From Streptomyces djakartensis (GTDB lineage: Bacteria > Actinomycetota > Actinomycetes > Streptomycetales > Streptomycetaceae), in the NCBI RefSeq assembly GCF_014651075.1, contig NZ_BMWE01000016.1, positions 62,001-126,000 of the forward strand: a DNA stretch of 64,000 bases, in the 5' to 3' direction. A program made the translations under genes and the position numbers. The stretch's first letter is position 1; each line of letters starts with the position of its first letter. Positions 42,859 through 53,191 of the stretch are shown here, piece by piece. The notes under the pieces are model-generated. The model did no database searches. It saw nothing but the letters and a program-made list of their open reading frames with translations, and was not told the origin of the DNA.

Positions 42859-43854
42859 GTGCGCTATCAGCGGCTGCTCGTACCGGCCCTCGCCCTGATC
42901 CTCCTGACGGTGCCCGCGATCTCCGCCCGGGCACAGGGTGAGGAAGTTCCGCGCGGCCCCACCTTCGCCGCCCGCGCTCTTCAGGCGCTGATCGACGGCA
43001 TCCAGTTCGGGGTGATCATCGCGATCACCTCGGTCGGGCTCTCGCTGATCTTCGGCACCATCCACCTGATCAACTTCGCGCACGGCGAGTTCGTGACGAT
43101 CGGCGCCACCTTCGCGTTCTTCCTCAACGTCTCCGCGGCCGGTCCGGGCTGGCACCTTGTCCCCGCGGCCCTCGCCGCGGTGGTCTTCGGCGCCCTGCTC
43201 GGCGGGGCCGTCGATCGCGGCATCTGGCGCCCGCTGCGTGCTCGGGGCACCGGGCTGATCAACATGTTCATCGTCACCATCGGGCTCTCGCTGGTGCTGC
43301 GCCACGTTGTCCTCGTGCTGTACGGAACCCGGCCCGCCTCCTACGCGCAGTACGACATCCAGAGCACGATCGACCTGGGGCCGGCCGGCATCACCCCACG
43401 GGACCTCACCGTCACCCTGCTCGCCGTGCTGGTGCTGCTCGGCGTCGCCGCGCTCCTCCAGAGGACGCGGATCGGCACGGCCGTGCGGGCCGTCTCCGCC
43501 AACCGCGATCTCGCGGAGGCGTCGGGCATCGACGTGCAGCGGGTGGTGCTGTTCGTGTGGATGCTCGCCGGTGGGCTGGCCGCGCTCGGCGGGGTCTTCT
43601 TCGGCCTGGTCGAGATCGTCAGCTGGGACATGGGCTTCAAGCTCCTGCTGCTCATGTTCGCCGGGGTCATCCTGGGAGGGCTCGGCTCCGCCTACGGTGC
43701 GATGGTCGGCAGCCTCGTCATCGGCGTCGTCGCCCAGATGTCCACCCTGTGGTTCCCGGTGGACCTGCAGTACGCCTGGGCGCTGATCGTCCTCATCCTC
43801 GTTCTCCTCGTCCGGCCGCAGGGCATCCTCGGCCGGGCCGAACGCGTCGGGTGA
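42859..43854 (+). CDS. livH: Branched-chain amino-acid-type ABC permease (LivH)
   Basis: A 331-residue permease. An extra N-terminal signal-like helix ('LLVPALALILLTVPAISARA') precedes the usual LivH body: 'GIQFGVIIAITSVGLSLIFG', 'INFAHGEFVTIGATFAFFL' and the cytoplasmic loop 'RTRIGTAVRAVSANRDLAEA', with 'GGLGSAYGAMVGSLVIGV'. GTG at 42859 is used. A TACACT -10-like hexamer lies at 42815-42820. It is the first gene of a livHMGF operon; the transported substrate could be amino acids, urea or amides. Confidence 0.93.
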   Translation: MRYQRLLVPALALILLTVPAISARAQGEEVPRGPTFAARALQALIDGIQFGVIIAITSVGLSLIFGTIHLINFAHGEFVTIGATFAFFLNVSAAGPGWHLVPAALAAVVFGALLGGAVDRGIWRPLRARGTGLINMFIVTIGLSLVLRHVVLVLYGTRPASYAQYDIQSTIDLGPAGITPRDLTVTLLAVLVLLGVAALLQRTRIGTAVRAVSANRDLAEASGIDVQRVVLFVWMLAGGLAALGGVFFGLVEIVSWDMGFKLLLLMFAGVILGGLGSAYGAMVGSLVIGVVAQMSTLWFPVDLQYAWALIVLILVLLVRPQGILGRAERVG

Positions 43855-43865
43855 GGAGGTGCGCC

Positions 43866-44858
43866 ATGGACTTCTCCGCCATCGTCACCGATGCCCTGCG
43901 CTCGGGAATCGGCCCTATCGCCGCCGTCTACGCGCTCGCCGCGATGGGGCTGAACCTGCACTTCGGCTACACGGGGCTCCTCAACTTCGGCCAGGTCGGT
44001 TTCATGATGGTCGGCGGCTACGGGCTCGCCATCACGGTGTCGACGTACGACGGCCCGATGTGGCTCGGCGTCCTCGGCGGAATGGCCTGCGCGATCGTGC
44101 TGGCACTGCTCCTCGGCCTGCCCACCCTGCGGCTGCGCGCCGACTACCTCGCGATCACCACGATCGCGGCGGGGGAGACGCTACGGCTGTTCTACCGCTC
44201 CAACTGGGCCGAGCCGGTCACCGGTGGGGTGTTCGGGCTCCAGAGGTTCGCGAACGACTTCTACGCGCTCAACCCCATCGAGCCCGGCACCTACGGTGTC
44301 TGGCTCGTGCGGTTCAGCTCCCGCGACCTCTGGGTGATGATCGTCGGATGGGCGCTGGTGCTGGTGGTCGGCGGTCTGCTGGCCCTGCTGATCCACAGCC
44401 CCTGGGGCCGTGTCATCCGGTCGATCCGTGAGGACGAGGTCGCCGCGCGCAGCCTCGGCAAGAACGTCTACGCGTACAAGATGCAGAGCCTCGTGCTCGG
44501 CGGGGTCATCGGGGCGGTCGCGGGAATGGTGCAGGCGATCCAGGTGCAGTCCGTGAACCCCGACAACTACGACCCGGGCGTCACGTTCTTCCTGTACACG
44601 CTGCTCGTTCTCGGAGGCGCCGGGCGGATCCTCGGGCCGGTCCTCGGCTCGATCCTGTTCTGGTTCGTCCTCAGCTTCCTCGACAGCGCGCTCCGCCAGG
44701 CCATCGACGCCGAGTACATCTCACCGGACCTCATCAGCACCTCGGAGGTCGGCGCGGTGCGGTTCGCCTTGGTCGGGGTCGCCCTGATCCTGCTGGTCGC
44801 GTTCCGGCCGCAGGGCATTCTCGGCAGCCGGAAGGAGATGCTGCTCAGTGGCCGCTGA
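43866..44858 (+). CDS. livM: Branched-chain amino-acid-type ABC permease (LivM)
   Basis: A 330-residue permease with LivM signatures: 'AVYALAAMGLNLHFGYTGLLNFGQVGFMMVGGYG', 'LRADYLAITTIAAGETLRL', 'HSPWGRVIRSIREDEVAARSLGKNVYAYK' (the EAA-like contact) and 'VLGGAGRILGPVLGSI'. GAGGAGGT lies 6 nt before the ATG at 43866, 11 bp after livH. The end overlaps the start of the livG gene by 11 bp, so translation is coupled. Confidence 0.94.
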   Translation: MDFSAIVTDALRSGIGPIAAVYALAAMGLNLHFGYTGLLNFGQVGFMMVGGYGLAITVSTYDGPMWLGVLGGMACAIVLALLLGLPTLRLRADYLAITTIAAGETLRLFYRSNWAEPVTGGVFGLQRFANDFYALNPIEPGTYGVWLVRFSSRDLWVMIVGWALVLVVGGLLALLIHSPWGRVIRSIREDEVAARSLGKNVYAYKMQSLVLGGVIGAVAGMVQAIQVQSVNPDNYDPGVTFFLYTLLVLGGAGRILGPVLGSILFWFVLSFLDSALRQAIDAEYISPDLISTSEVGAVRFALVGVALILLVAFRPQGILGSRKEMLLSGR

Positions 44859-45732
44859 CACCCATGTATCCCGCACCGGCCGGCTCTCCGCGATCGATCC
44901 CGAGCCGGGGGTGCGCAAACCCCACCCCCTGCTGGTCCTGGACCAGGTGACCCGCACCTTCGGCGGTCTCGTCGCCGTGCGGGTCGAGCACCTGGAGGTG
45001 CAGCGCGGGGCCATCACGGCGCTCATCGGGCCGAACGGGGCCGGCAAGACCACGCTGTTCAACGTGGTGAGCGGGTTCGACCGGGCCGACGGCGGCCGGT
45101 GGTCGTTCGACGGACAGCCGCTCACCGGCTCCCCGGCGCACCGGGTGGCGCGGCGCGGAATGGTCCGTACGTTCCAGCTCACCAGGACGCTCGCCCGGCT
45201 CACCGTGCTGGAGAACATGCTGCTTGCCGCGCCCGGGCAACGCGGCGAGCGGGCGCTGCCCGCGCTGCTGCGACCCCTGTGGCGCGGGCAGGAGCGGGAG
45301 TCCGAGCGCCGGGCCGACGAACTGCTGGACCGGTTCCGGCTCGGGCCCCTGCGCGACGACCACGCAGGCACGCTGTCCGGGGGGCAGCGCAAACTGCTGG
45401 AACTGGCCCGTGCGCTGATGGCCCGGCCGGTGATGCTCCTGCTCGACGAGCCGATGGCCGGGGTGAACCCCGCGCTGACCCAGTCGCTGCTCGGACACAT
45501 CACTCAACTGCGCGACGAGGGACTCACGGTGTGCTTCGTCGAGCACGACATGGACGTGGTGATGGGCATCAGCGACTGGGTGGCCGTCATGGCCGACGGG
45601 CGCCTGGTGGCCGAGGGCCCACCGCACATGATCGGCCGGAACACCGCCGTCGTGGACGCCTACCTGGGTAAGCGCCACGACGAGCCGGAGGCGACCGAGG
45701 AGAAGGGCGAGGAACAGGGAAAGGAGGAGTAG
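44848..45732 (+). CDS. livG: Branched-chain amino-acid-type ABC ATPase (LivG)
   Basis: A 294-residue ATPase: Walker A 'GPNGAGKTT', the LivG-type 'GMVRTFQLTRTLARLTVLENM', signature 'LSGGQRKLLELARALM', Walker B 'LLLDEPMAGVNP' and H-loop 'VEHDMDVVMGI'. It has an acidic extension at the C-terminus ('EATEEKGEEQGKEE') not usual in LivG. GTG at 44848 overlaps livM. It is followed 2 bp later by livF, so the two ATPases form a heterodimer. Confidence 0.94.
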   Translation: MAADTHVSRTGRLSAIDPEPGVRKPHPLLVLDQVTRTFGGLVAVRVEHLEVQRGAITALIGPNGAGKTTLFNVVSGFDRADGGRWSFDGQPLTGSPAHRVARRGMVRTFQLTRTLARLTVLENMLLAAPGQRGERALPALLRPLWRGQERESERRADELLDRFRLGPLRDDHAGTLSGGQRKLLELARALMARPVMLLLDEPMAGVNPALTQSLLGHITQLRDEGLTVCFVEHDMDVVMGISDWVAVMADGRLVAEGPPHMIGRNTAVVDAYLGKRHDEPEATEEKGEEQGKEE

Positions 45733-45734
45733 CG

Positions 45735-46475
45735 ATGTCCGCCGAGGAACAGACACCGGTGCTGGCGGCCGACGACATCGTCGCCGGTTACGTCCCCGGA
45801 GTCGACGTACTGCGCGGATGCAGCATCGAGGTGCGGCCGGGCGAGGTGGTCGGTGTGATCGGCCCCAACGGCGCCGGTAAGTCGACGCTGGTCAAGGCCG
45901 TCTTCGGGCTGCTGCGGGTGCGTGGCGGGACGGTGCGGCTGCGTGGCGAGGACATGACCGGCCGGCCCGCGCACGAACTGGTCCGGCGGGGTGTGGGCTA
46001 CGTACCGCAGTTGCAGAACGTGTTCCCCACGCTGACCGTCGAGGAGAACCTGCGGATGGGGGGCTATTTGCGGCCCAGGAACCACACGCGGCGGGTCGCG
46101 GCGGTCGAGGAGCTCTTCCCCATGCTGGCCGACCGCCGCAGGCAGAAGGCCGGCGCGATGTCGGGCGGCGAACGCCAGATGCTCGCGATGGCCCGTGCCC
46201 TGATGATGGAGCCGCAGCTGCTGCTGCTCGACGAGCCGTCGGCCGGCCTGTCACCAGTCCACCAGGACCACGTCTTCGACCGGTGCAGGGTGATCAACAG
46301 CGCGGGCGTCGCCGTGCTCATGGTCGAGCAGAACGCCCGCAGGTGCCTTCAGCTCTGCGACCGCGGCTACGTCCTCGACCAGGGCCGCAACGCGTACACC
46401 GGTACGGGCACGGCCCTGCTGCACGACGAGAAGGTGATCGAGCTCTACCTCGGCACGCTCGCCCGCGTCCGTTGA
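45735..46475 (+). CDS. livF: Branched-chain amino-acid-type ABC ATPase (LivF)
   Basis: A 246-residue ATPase: Walker A 'GPNGAGKST', 'GVGYVPQLQNVFPTLTVEENLRMGGYL' (LivF-type Q-loop region), signature 'MSGGERQML', Walker B 'LLLDEPSAGLSP' and 'VEQNARRCLQL'. AAAGGAGGAG precedes the ATG. It ends the importer operon; 22 bp separate it from the convergent livK-type gene, with no clear terminator. Confidence 0.94.
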   Translation: MSAEEQTPVLAADDIVAGYVPGVDVLRGCSIEVRPGEVVGVIGPNGAGKSTLVKAVFGLLRVRGGTVRLRGEDMTGRPAHELVRRGVGYVPQLQNVFPTLTVEENLRMGGYLRPRNHTRRVAAVEELFPMLADRRRQKAGAMSGGERQMLAMARALMMEPQLLLLDEPSAGLSPVHQDHVFDRCRVINSAGVAVLMVEQNARRCLQLCDRGYVLDQGRNAYTGTGTALLHDEKVIELYLGTLARVR

Positions 46476-46497
46476 CTCCCGCTGTCGGTCCTCCCGG

Positions 46498-47745
46498 TCA
46501 CTGCTCGGCCTTGCTGGTCTCGGTACGCAGGGTCTGCAACGCTCCCTTGTCGTCGTAGCCGTACACCTCGATCGTCGCCTGGCCGGGTTCGCCCTTGTCG
46601 GTGAAGTTGAGCGGACCGCTCACACCGTCGTAGTCGATGTTCCTGCCGTCGGCGAGCAGTTCCTTGCAGGCGGCGAACGAGTTGCACTTCTCGCCGTCCT
46701 TGGTGATCCCGTTCATCTCCTTCACGTACTCGCCGGGATCGTCGGACTCCGCCTTCTCGGCGGCGAGCGCGATCGTCGTCACGCAGTCGAACACCTGCGG
46801 TGCGAACTGCAGTTCCTTCAGCTTCGGCGCGAATTTCTTGAGGTCCTTCACGTACTGCTCGTTCTCCGCCGAGGCCGGTGCGGTCCCCTTCATCCCGGAG
46901 AGCCTCTCGGGCTGGCCCGGGGCGACCAGCGAGGGCAGTTCCTCACTGCGCAGTCCGTCGGCGCCGTAGACGCCGATCCGGTCGGGTCCGATTCCGGACT
47001 CGATCATGCCCTGAAGGATCTGGGCGCCTTCCTCGAAGGCGATCACCACGGCGGCGTCCGGCCTGGAGTTCTCGATCTGCTGGGCGACCTGGTCGAAGTT
47101 GGTCGCCTTCGGGTCGTAGGTCTCCGCCAGCGTCACCGTCGCACCGCGCTCCTCCAGCGACTTCCGGGTGGACTCCATCAGGCCGCGCCCGTAGTCGTCC
47201 GCCCGTGCGACCAGGGCCACCCGGTTGTGGCCGTCGTCGCGGACGACATCCGCCAGGATGGGCCCCTGCAAGGCGTCGCTCGGGACGGTACGGAAGTAGA
47301 AGCCGTCGTCCTCGTAGTCGGTGAAGGTGGGAGCGGTGTTCGACCCCGAACACTGCACCACACCAGCTCCGGTCACCCGGTCGATGAAGGACAGTGACAT
47401 GCCGGAAGCCGCGGCGCCGATGATCGCGTCCACGCCTGCCGCGAGGACCCGGTCCGCCGACTGCGCGGCGACGGCCTCCTGGCCCGCCTCGTCACTGGAG
47501 ACCACAGTCGGCACGGACTTGCCCAGGACTCCGCCGGCGTCGTTGATCTTCTGTATCGCGAACTTCAACGATTCGATCTGGGGTGGGCCGAGGTAGGCCA
47601 GCTGTCCCGTCTCCGGCAGGACGTAGCCGAACTGGAGCTCACCATCGCCCGGCTCGGCCTGGGCGGTGCCCGTCGTACCGCAGACGGCTATCGCAAGAGC
47701 GGCCGCGCTCGCGAAGATCGCGGACCGCCGTATCGACGCTTTCAT
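46498..47745 (-). CDS. livK: Branched-chain amino-acid-type substrate-binding protein (LivK-like)
   Basis: A 415-residue periplasmic-binding-type protein. Signal peptide 'RRSAIFASAAALAIAVCG' to 'TAQAEPGDG', probably cleaved after AQA; the Cys has V before it, so a lipobox is unlikely. The mature body shows 'GYVLPETGQLAYLGPPQIESLKFAIQKINDAGG', 'SSDEAGQEAVAAQSADRVLA', 'IIGAAASGMSLSF' and 'YGRGLMESTRKSLEE'. It is convergent with livHMGF and is the likely binding partner, though it has its own promoter. GGAGGCGGAG precedes the ATG at 47745. Confidence 0.9.
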   Translation of the reverse strand: MKASIRRSAIFASAAALAIAVCGTTGTAQAEPGDGELQFGYVLPETGQLAYLGPPQIESLKFAIQKINDAGGVLGKSVPTVVSSDEAGQEAVAAQSADRVLAAGVDAIIGAAASGMSLSFIDRVTGAGVVQCSGSNTAPTFTDYEDDGFYFRTVPSDALQGPILADVVRDDGHNRVALVARADDYGRGLMESTRKSLEERGATVTLAETYDPKATNFDQVAQQIENSRPDAAVVIAFEEGAQILQGMIESGIGPDRIGVYGADGLRSEELPSLVAPGQPERLSGMKGTAPASAENEQYVKDLKKFAPKLKELQFAPQVFDCVTTIALAAEKAESDDPGEYVKEMNGITKDGEKCNSFAACKELLADGRNIDYDGVSGPLNFTDKGEPGQATIEVYGYDDKGALQTLRTETSKAEQ

Positions 47746-47758
47746 CTCCGCCTCCGCT

Positions 47759-47812
47759 CATGTACATGCGGCGGTGGTCGACTGGCCGGCCATCGCCCGC
47801 CATCTGTACATG
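47759..47812 (-). promoter_or_regulatory. TGTACATG pair in the promoter of the LivK-like gene
   Basis: CATGTACATG (47759-47768, perfect palindrome) and TGTACATG (47805-47812) are 42 bp apart between the start codon and an AT-rich stretch (47840-47870) that may hold the core promoter. They are candidate binding sites for an unknown regulator of this gene. Confidence 0.42.
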
Positions 47813-47897
47813 AGGGTAAGACCCTTTCGTAATCCGGAAAAGCATAAAACGTACACTTTTTCGATTGGCTGCGCTTCGCGCCTCGCCCTGCGTCCCC

Positions 47898-48458
47898 TCA
47901 CAGGTCACGCAGCGTCACGATCACCAGTCCGGGCCGGTAGCTGTCGAGGACGGCCTGCGGGGAGGCGTTGCCCTGCTCGGGGGAGTTCGCGTCACCGCCG
48001 CGGTCACCACGGCGAGGAAAATCGCGCCGCCCACCTGGACCGAGGTGTCGAGCAGCCGGAGACCATGCCCTGCTCGTGCTCGTCGACGCCGTTGGTGCCT
48101 GGACGTTGAGGGAGCCGGGCCGTGCCGAACCGGTCGATGACGGCCCCCACCTTCGTCGCCGACAGCGTGACCGGCGCGCCTGGCGGCAGGAAGGCTAGGG
48201 CTGTGTGCAGCGCCGACCAGCCGAGCAACTAACTGCTGTAGAGGGTCACCAGGAACTGGAAGCCGATGTAGCTGCCGAGGAACGTCAACGCGCCCAGCCG
48301 CGCACCCACTTGCGGCCCCGAGCGCAGCACGCCGAGCCGGATCGGCGGGCGGGGCTGCGCCGCTCGACGGTGACGAAGGCCGCCAGCAAACGGCGACGGC
48401 GGCGAAGGACAGGATGGTCCGGGCCGATCCCCAGCCCTGGACAGCACACCTGGTCCAG
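47898..48458 (-). pseudogene. Degraded MFS (DHA2/EmrB-type) transporter, C-terminal part
   Basis: On the minus strand, different frames give 'VLSFAAVAV', 'LLAAFVTVERRSPA', 'PPIRLGVLRSGPQVGARLGA' then 'LTFLGSYIGFQFLVTLYSS', 'LLGWSALHTALAFLPPGAPV' then 'TLSATKVGAVIDRFGTARL', 'DEHEQGMVSG' and 'LLDTSVQVGGAIFLAVVTAA', ending at 47898. These are successive pieces of an EmrB/QacA-type permease in order, with at least four frame breaks and an in-frame stop. The 5' half is missing beyond 48458. It is a pseudogene. Confidence 0.7.
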
Positions 48459-49187
48459 TCAGATCCCGGATGTCTCCCGCCACAGTTCGGCGAGCGCCTG
48501 GTCGCCCCTGACCGACGGCAGGGGAGCCCGGTTCCACAGCGCCAAGTACAACCGCTCGGCCGTGCCGGACAGTTCGCACTCCGCCTCCCCGGTGGCGCCT
48601 CGGGTGGTCACCGGGGGCTCGGACGACAGCCGTACGGTCCACACGGCGCCGGTGTCGTCCGTGCGCACCCGCAGGACGCGCGGCTCCTGCGTGCGCACCC
48701 GGCTCCTGGAGCGGGCGTGGAAGCCGCGCAGCAGTTCGTCGATGCCGTCGGTCGCGAAGTCCGGGGCGACGGCAGTGGTTCCTGACCCGCGTGCGGACTC
48801 CGCGTCGAACCGGTGCACGGCCGTCTCGTGCGCCTGCCGCCGGGTCCAGAAGGCCAGCGGGGACGGCGCGGGCAGGAAGGACCAGCACTTCACATCGGGC
48901 GCGGCGTCGGCCAGTGTGCCGACGAGGAGACGGTGGCTGTCGCGGTACCAGGCCACGAGCTCCGCACCGTCGAGGTCCGGGACCTCACCCAGCGGACGGC
49001 CCTCGGTGTGCCGCTCGGCGACGTACGACGCGGCCCACCGGTGCACCGCGCCAGTGTGCCGCAGCAGATCGCGCACGTACCACTCCGGGCACGTCGGCAC
49101 CTTGGCGTCCGTCCCGGCCTCCTCGGCGGCCGCGGCCAGCAACCGGCCCTCAGTCTCCAGCGTTCGAAGGAACTCGGCGGTCTCCAT
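48459..49187 (-). CDS. Mycothiol-dependent maleylpyruvate isomerase-like protein
   Basis: A 242-residue DinB-like protein. The N-terminal domain has 'VPTCPEWYVRDLLRHTGAVHRWAASYVAE', and the metal-ligand segment 'FWTRRQAHETAVHRFDAES' (H...E...H) is typical of mycothiol-dependent maleylpyruvate isomerase N-domains. A C-terminal sterol-carrier-like domain follows ('ALWNRAPLPSVRG'). Many Streptomyces paralogues have unknown substrates. ATG at 49187 is preferred over an upstream frame start. The 3' end abuts the MFS pseudogene. Confidence 0.86.
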   Translation of the reverse strand: METAEFLRTLETEGRLLAAAAEEAGTDAKVPTCPEWYVRDLLRHTGAVHRWAASYVAERHTEGRPLGEVPDLDGAELVAWYRDSHRLLVGTLADAAPDVKCWSFLPAPSPLAFWTRRQAHETAVHRFDAESARGSGTTAVAPDFATDGIDELLRGFHARSRSRVRTQEPRVLRVRTDDTGAVWTVRLSSEPPVTTRGATGEAECELSGTAERLYLALWNRAPLPSVRGDQALAELWRETSGI

Positions 49188-49241
49188 GACGCGAGTCTGC
49201 CGCACGAAGCGCACTCGGGCGCCGGAATTTCCCAGGCGACG

Positions 49242-50141
49242 TCAGGGCAGCGGCGTGCCGCCCGTGGCGTTGACGATCTCCGCGGTGATGTACGACGCGT
49301 CCTGGGAGGCGAGGAAGACGTACGCCGGAGCCATCTCGGCCGGTTGCGCAGGCCGCCCGATGGGCGCCTGCTGGCCGAATTTCTTGGTGTCCGGCATCGT
49401 CGCCGGGATGAGCGGCGTCCACACCGGTCCGGGTGCCACGGCGTTGACGCGGACGCCCTTGTCGATCACCATCTGCGCCAGCCCCTGCGTGAAGGTGACG
49501 ATCGCGCCCTTGGTCGTCGCGTAGTCCAGCAGATGCGGACTGGGCTTGTAGGCCTGCACCGACGTCGAGTTGATGATGCTCCCGCCCTCCGGAATGTGCG
49601 GCAGGGCCAGCTTGCACAGCCAGAACATGCCGTACAGGTTGGTGCGCATCACCCGGTCGAACTGCTCGGTGGAGATCGCCTCGATGCCGTCGGGCTGCGA
49701 CATCTGGTACGCCGCGTTGTTCACCAGGACGTCGATCCGGCCGAATTCCGCGACGGCACGGTCGATCAGCGCCCGGCAGTTCTCCTCCTCCCGTACGTCG
49801 CACGAGACGGGTACGGCACGCCGTCCGGCCTCCTCGACCAGCCGGGCGGTCTCGGCGGCGTCGTCCTTCTCATCGTCCAAATGGGTGAAGAGCACATCGG
49901 CTCCCTCGCGGGCGAACGCCAGGGCGACCGCGCGGCCGATGCCGGAGTCCCCGCCGGTGATCACAGCCTTGCGGCCGTCCAGCCGGCCACTGCCCCGGTA
50001 GGACTCCTCACCATGGTCCGGGGGCGGGTCCATGGGGCCGGTCCAGCCCGGATGCGGCTGGTCCTGGGAGGGAAACTCCGGGGTGGGGTGCTGTTCGCCG
50101 GGGTGCTGCTGTCCGGTCACGGGTCTGCCTCCTTCGTCCAT
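49242..50141 (-). CDS. SDR family oxidoreductase (YghA/GsiB-like)
   Basis: A 299-residue SDR with a Pro/Gln-rich N-terminal extension of about 40 residues ('QQHPGEQHPTPEFPSQDQPH'), typical of the YghA-like aldehyde/alcohol dehydrogenase group. The Rossmann loop is 'VITGGDSGIGRAVALAFA', followed by 'VLVNNAAYQM', and catalytic S/Y/K lie in 'IINSTSVQAYKPSPHLLDYATTKGA'. It ends 'SYITAEIVNATGGTPLP'. ATG at 50141 is used; the ribosome site is weak. Often salt- or stress-induced in other bacteria (family knowledge). Confidence 0.9.
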   Translation of the reverse strand: MDEGGRPVTGQQHPGEQHPTPEFPSQDQPHPGWTGPMDPPPDHGEESYRGSGRLDGRKAVITGGDSGIGRAVALAFAREGADVLFTHLDDEKDDAAETARLVEEAGRRAVPVSCDVREEENCRALIDRAVAEFGRIDVLVNNAAYQMSQPDGIEAISTEQFDRVMRTNLYGMFWLCKLALPHIPEGGSIINSTSVQAYKPSPHLLDYATTKGAIVTFTQGLAQMVIDKGVRVNAVAPGPVWTPLIPATMPDTKKFGQQAPIGRPAQPAEMAPAYVFLASQDASYITAEIVNATGGTPLP

Positions 50142-50413
50142 GGTGAGCCCGGTGATCACAACGGGCGAGTCCCGGGTACCCCGGTGCCGGGACACCGATC
50201 ACCTCGAAGGACGGTCGGACGCCGGCGCCGCCGGCATCAGGTCCACCGCCCGGGACGGGGCGCGGCCTTCCACGCCACCGAGGAGACCAGGAGGCCCGGT
50301 GGCTCGGCCCGGGGCGGCTTCACCCCCGGGTTCGCGAGGCTCGGCCTGTTCCCGCTCGCCTCGATGGCGAGGCGAGTTGAGCCGGCGGCCCCGCGATGCG
50401 TGGGCCGTGCGCG

Positions 50414-51620
50414 TCAGCGGCCCGCGGCGCGGTGTGCCGCGAGGCAGACGACCGCGGCCACGCCGGCCAGGACGGCCACGCTGGTGAGCGCGGTGGGGAG
50501 GGAGAACCAGTCCGCCATGAAGCCGATGGCGGGCGGCCCCAGCAGCATGCCGCCGTAGCCCAGCGTGGATGCGGTGGCGACCCCGCCGGGGCCGGCGAGG
50601 GCGCCCGCTCGTTCCACCGCCACCGGGAAGAGGTTCGCCAGGCCGATGCCCGTCACCGCGTACCCGAGCAGGGCCGCCCACAGGGAGGGGGCGAGCGAGC
50701 CGAGCAGCATGCCCGCCGCCGCGGTGGTGCCGCCGACCACGACGGTCCTGGTCCGTCCCAGGCGTTCCAGGAGCGTCGTGCCGGTCAGGCGGCCGACCGT
50801 CATGGCGAGCGCGAAGCAGGAGTAGCCGACGGCCGCGGCGCCCGGCGAGGCGTCCAGGTCCTGTTCGAGGTGCAGGGCACCCCAGTCGGCCAGCGCCCCC
50901 TCGCCGTACGCGGTGCACCCCGCGATCAGCCCGAAGACCAGCACCAGGCCCCTGGTGCGGCGGTGCGGCCGACGCGGGGCACTCGCCTCGGGTCGCCGCC
51001 GCTCCGGTGGGGCGGGGGGCTCGCACCGCAGGAGCGTACGGCCCGCCACGGCGGTCACGAGCAGCCCGGCGACGGTGAGCAGCAGCAGATGCCGGGTGGG
51101 GGAGAGGGCGTGCGCGACCAGCCCGCCCAGCCCCGCCCCGATCATGCCGCCCAGGCTGAAAGCGGCGTGGAAGCTCGGCATGACCGGCCGCCGCAGCGCG
51201 GTCACGAGATCGACGGCGGCGCTGTTGAAGGCGACGTTGATCCCGCCGTACGCGGCGCCGAAGACCAGCAGAACGAGACCGAGCGCCAGGGCCGAGCGGG
51301 TCAGCGGGGGCAGGGCGACGCTGAGGGAGAGCGCGACGGCGCAGACCACGGTGACCCGGTGGTTGCCGTAACGCCGGCACAGGCGTCCGGTGAGGACCAT
51401 GGTGACGACGGCTCCGGCCGAGACGCCCAGGAGGGCGAGGCCGAGGGCGCTGGCGGAGGAGTTCGTCTGTTCCTTGATGGGCGGGGATGCGCACGACCCA
51501 GCCGGCGAAGACGAAGCCGTCCAGGGCGAAGAAGACGGTGAGCGCGACGCGGAGTCGGGTGAGGGAGCGGCCGTCGCCCGGCACGGCACTGTGCTGACGG
51601 GGTTTGTTTATTTGCGGCAC
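50414..51620 (-). pseudogene. MFS transporter split by a one-base frameshift
   Basis: The gene begins at 51620 with 'RVALTVFFALDGFVFAGWVV' then 'RIPA', then at about 51480 continues in another frame as 'IKEQTNSSASALGLALLGVS' to the stop at 50414 ('LAAHRAAGR'), with 11-12 membrane helices in total. The break is an extra base in the run GGGCGGGG (51478-51485). Joining the frames restores a family-like MFS protein of about 400 residues. It is either a recent pseudogene or a sequencing/assembly error. The rest of the sequence is intact. Confidence 0.78.
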
Positions 51621-51707
51621 AAATGCAGGCTAGGTGGGTGCGGTCGTCGCGACAAGGTGCGACTCTGGGACGAGAGCTATCCGCCGAGGGGACTCGGGAG
51701 GGGCGCG

Positions 51708-53186
<1,479 letters not shown>

Positions 53187-53191
53187 CCTGC

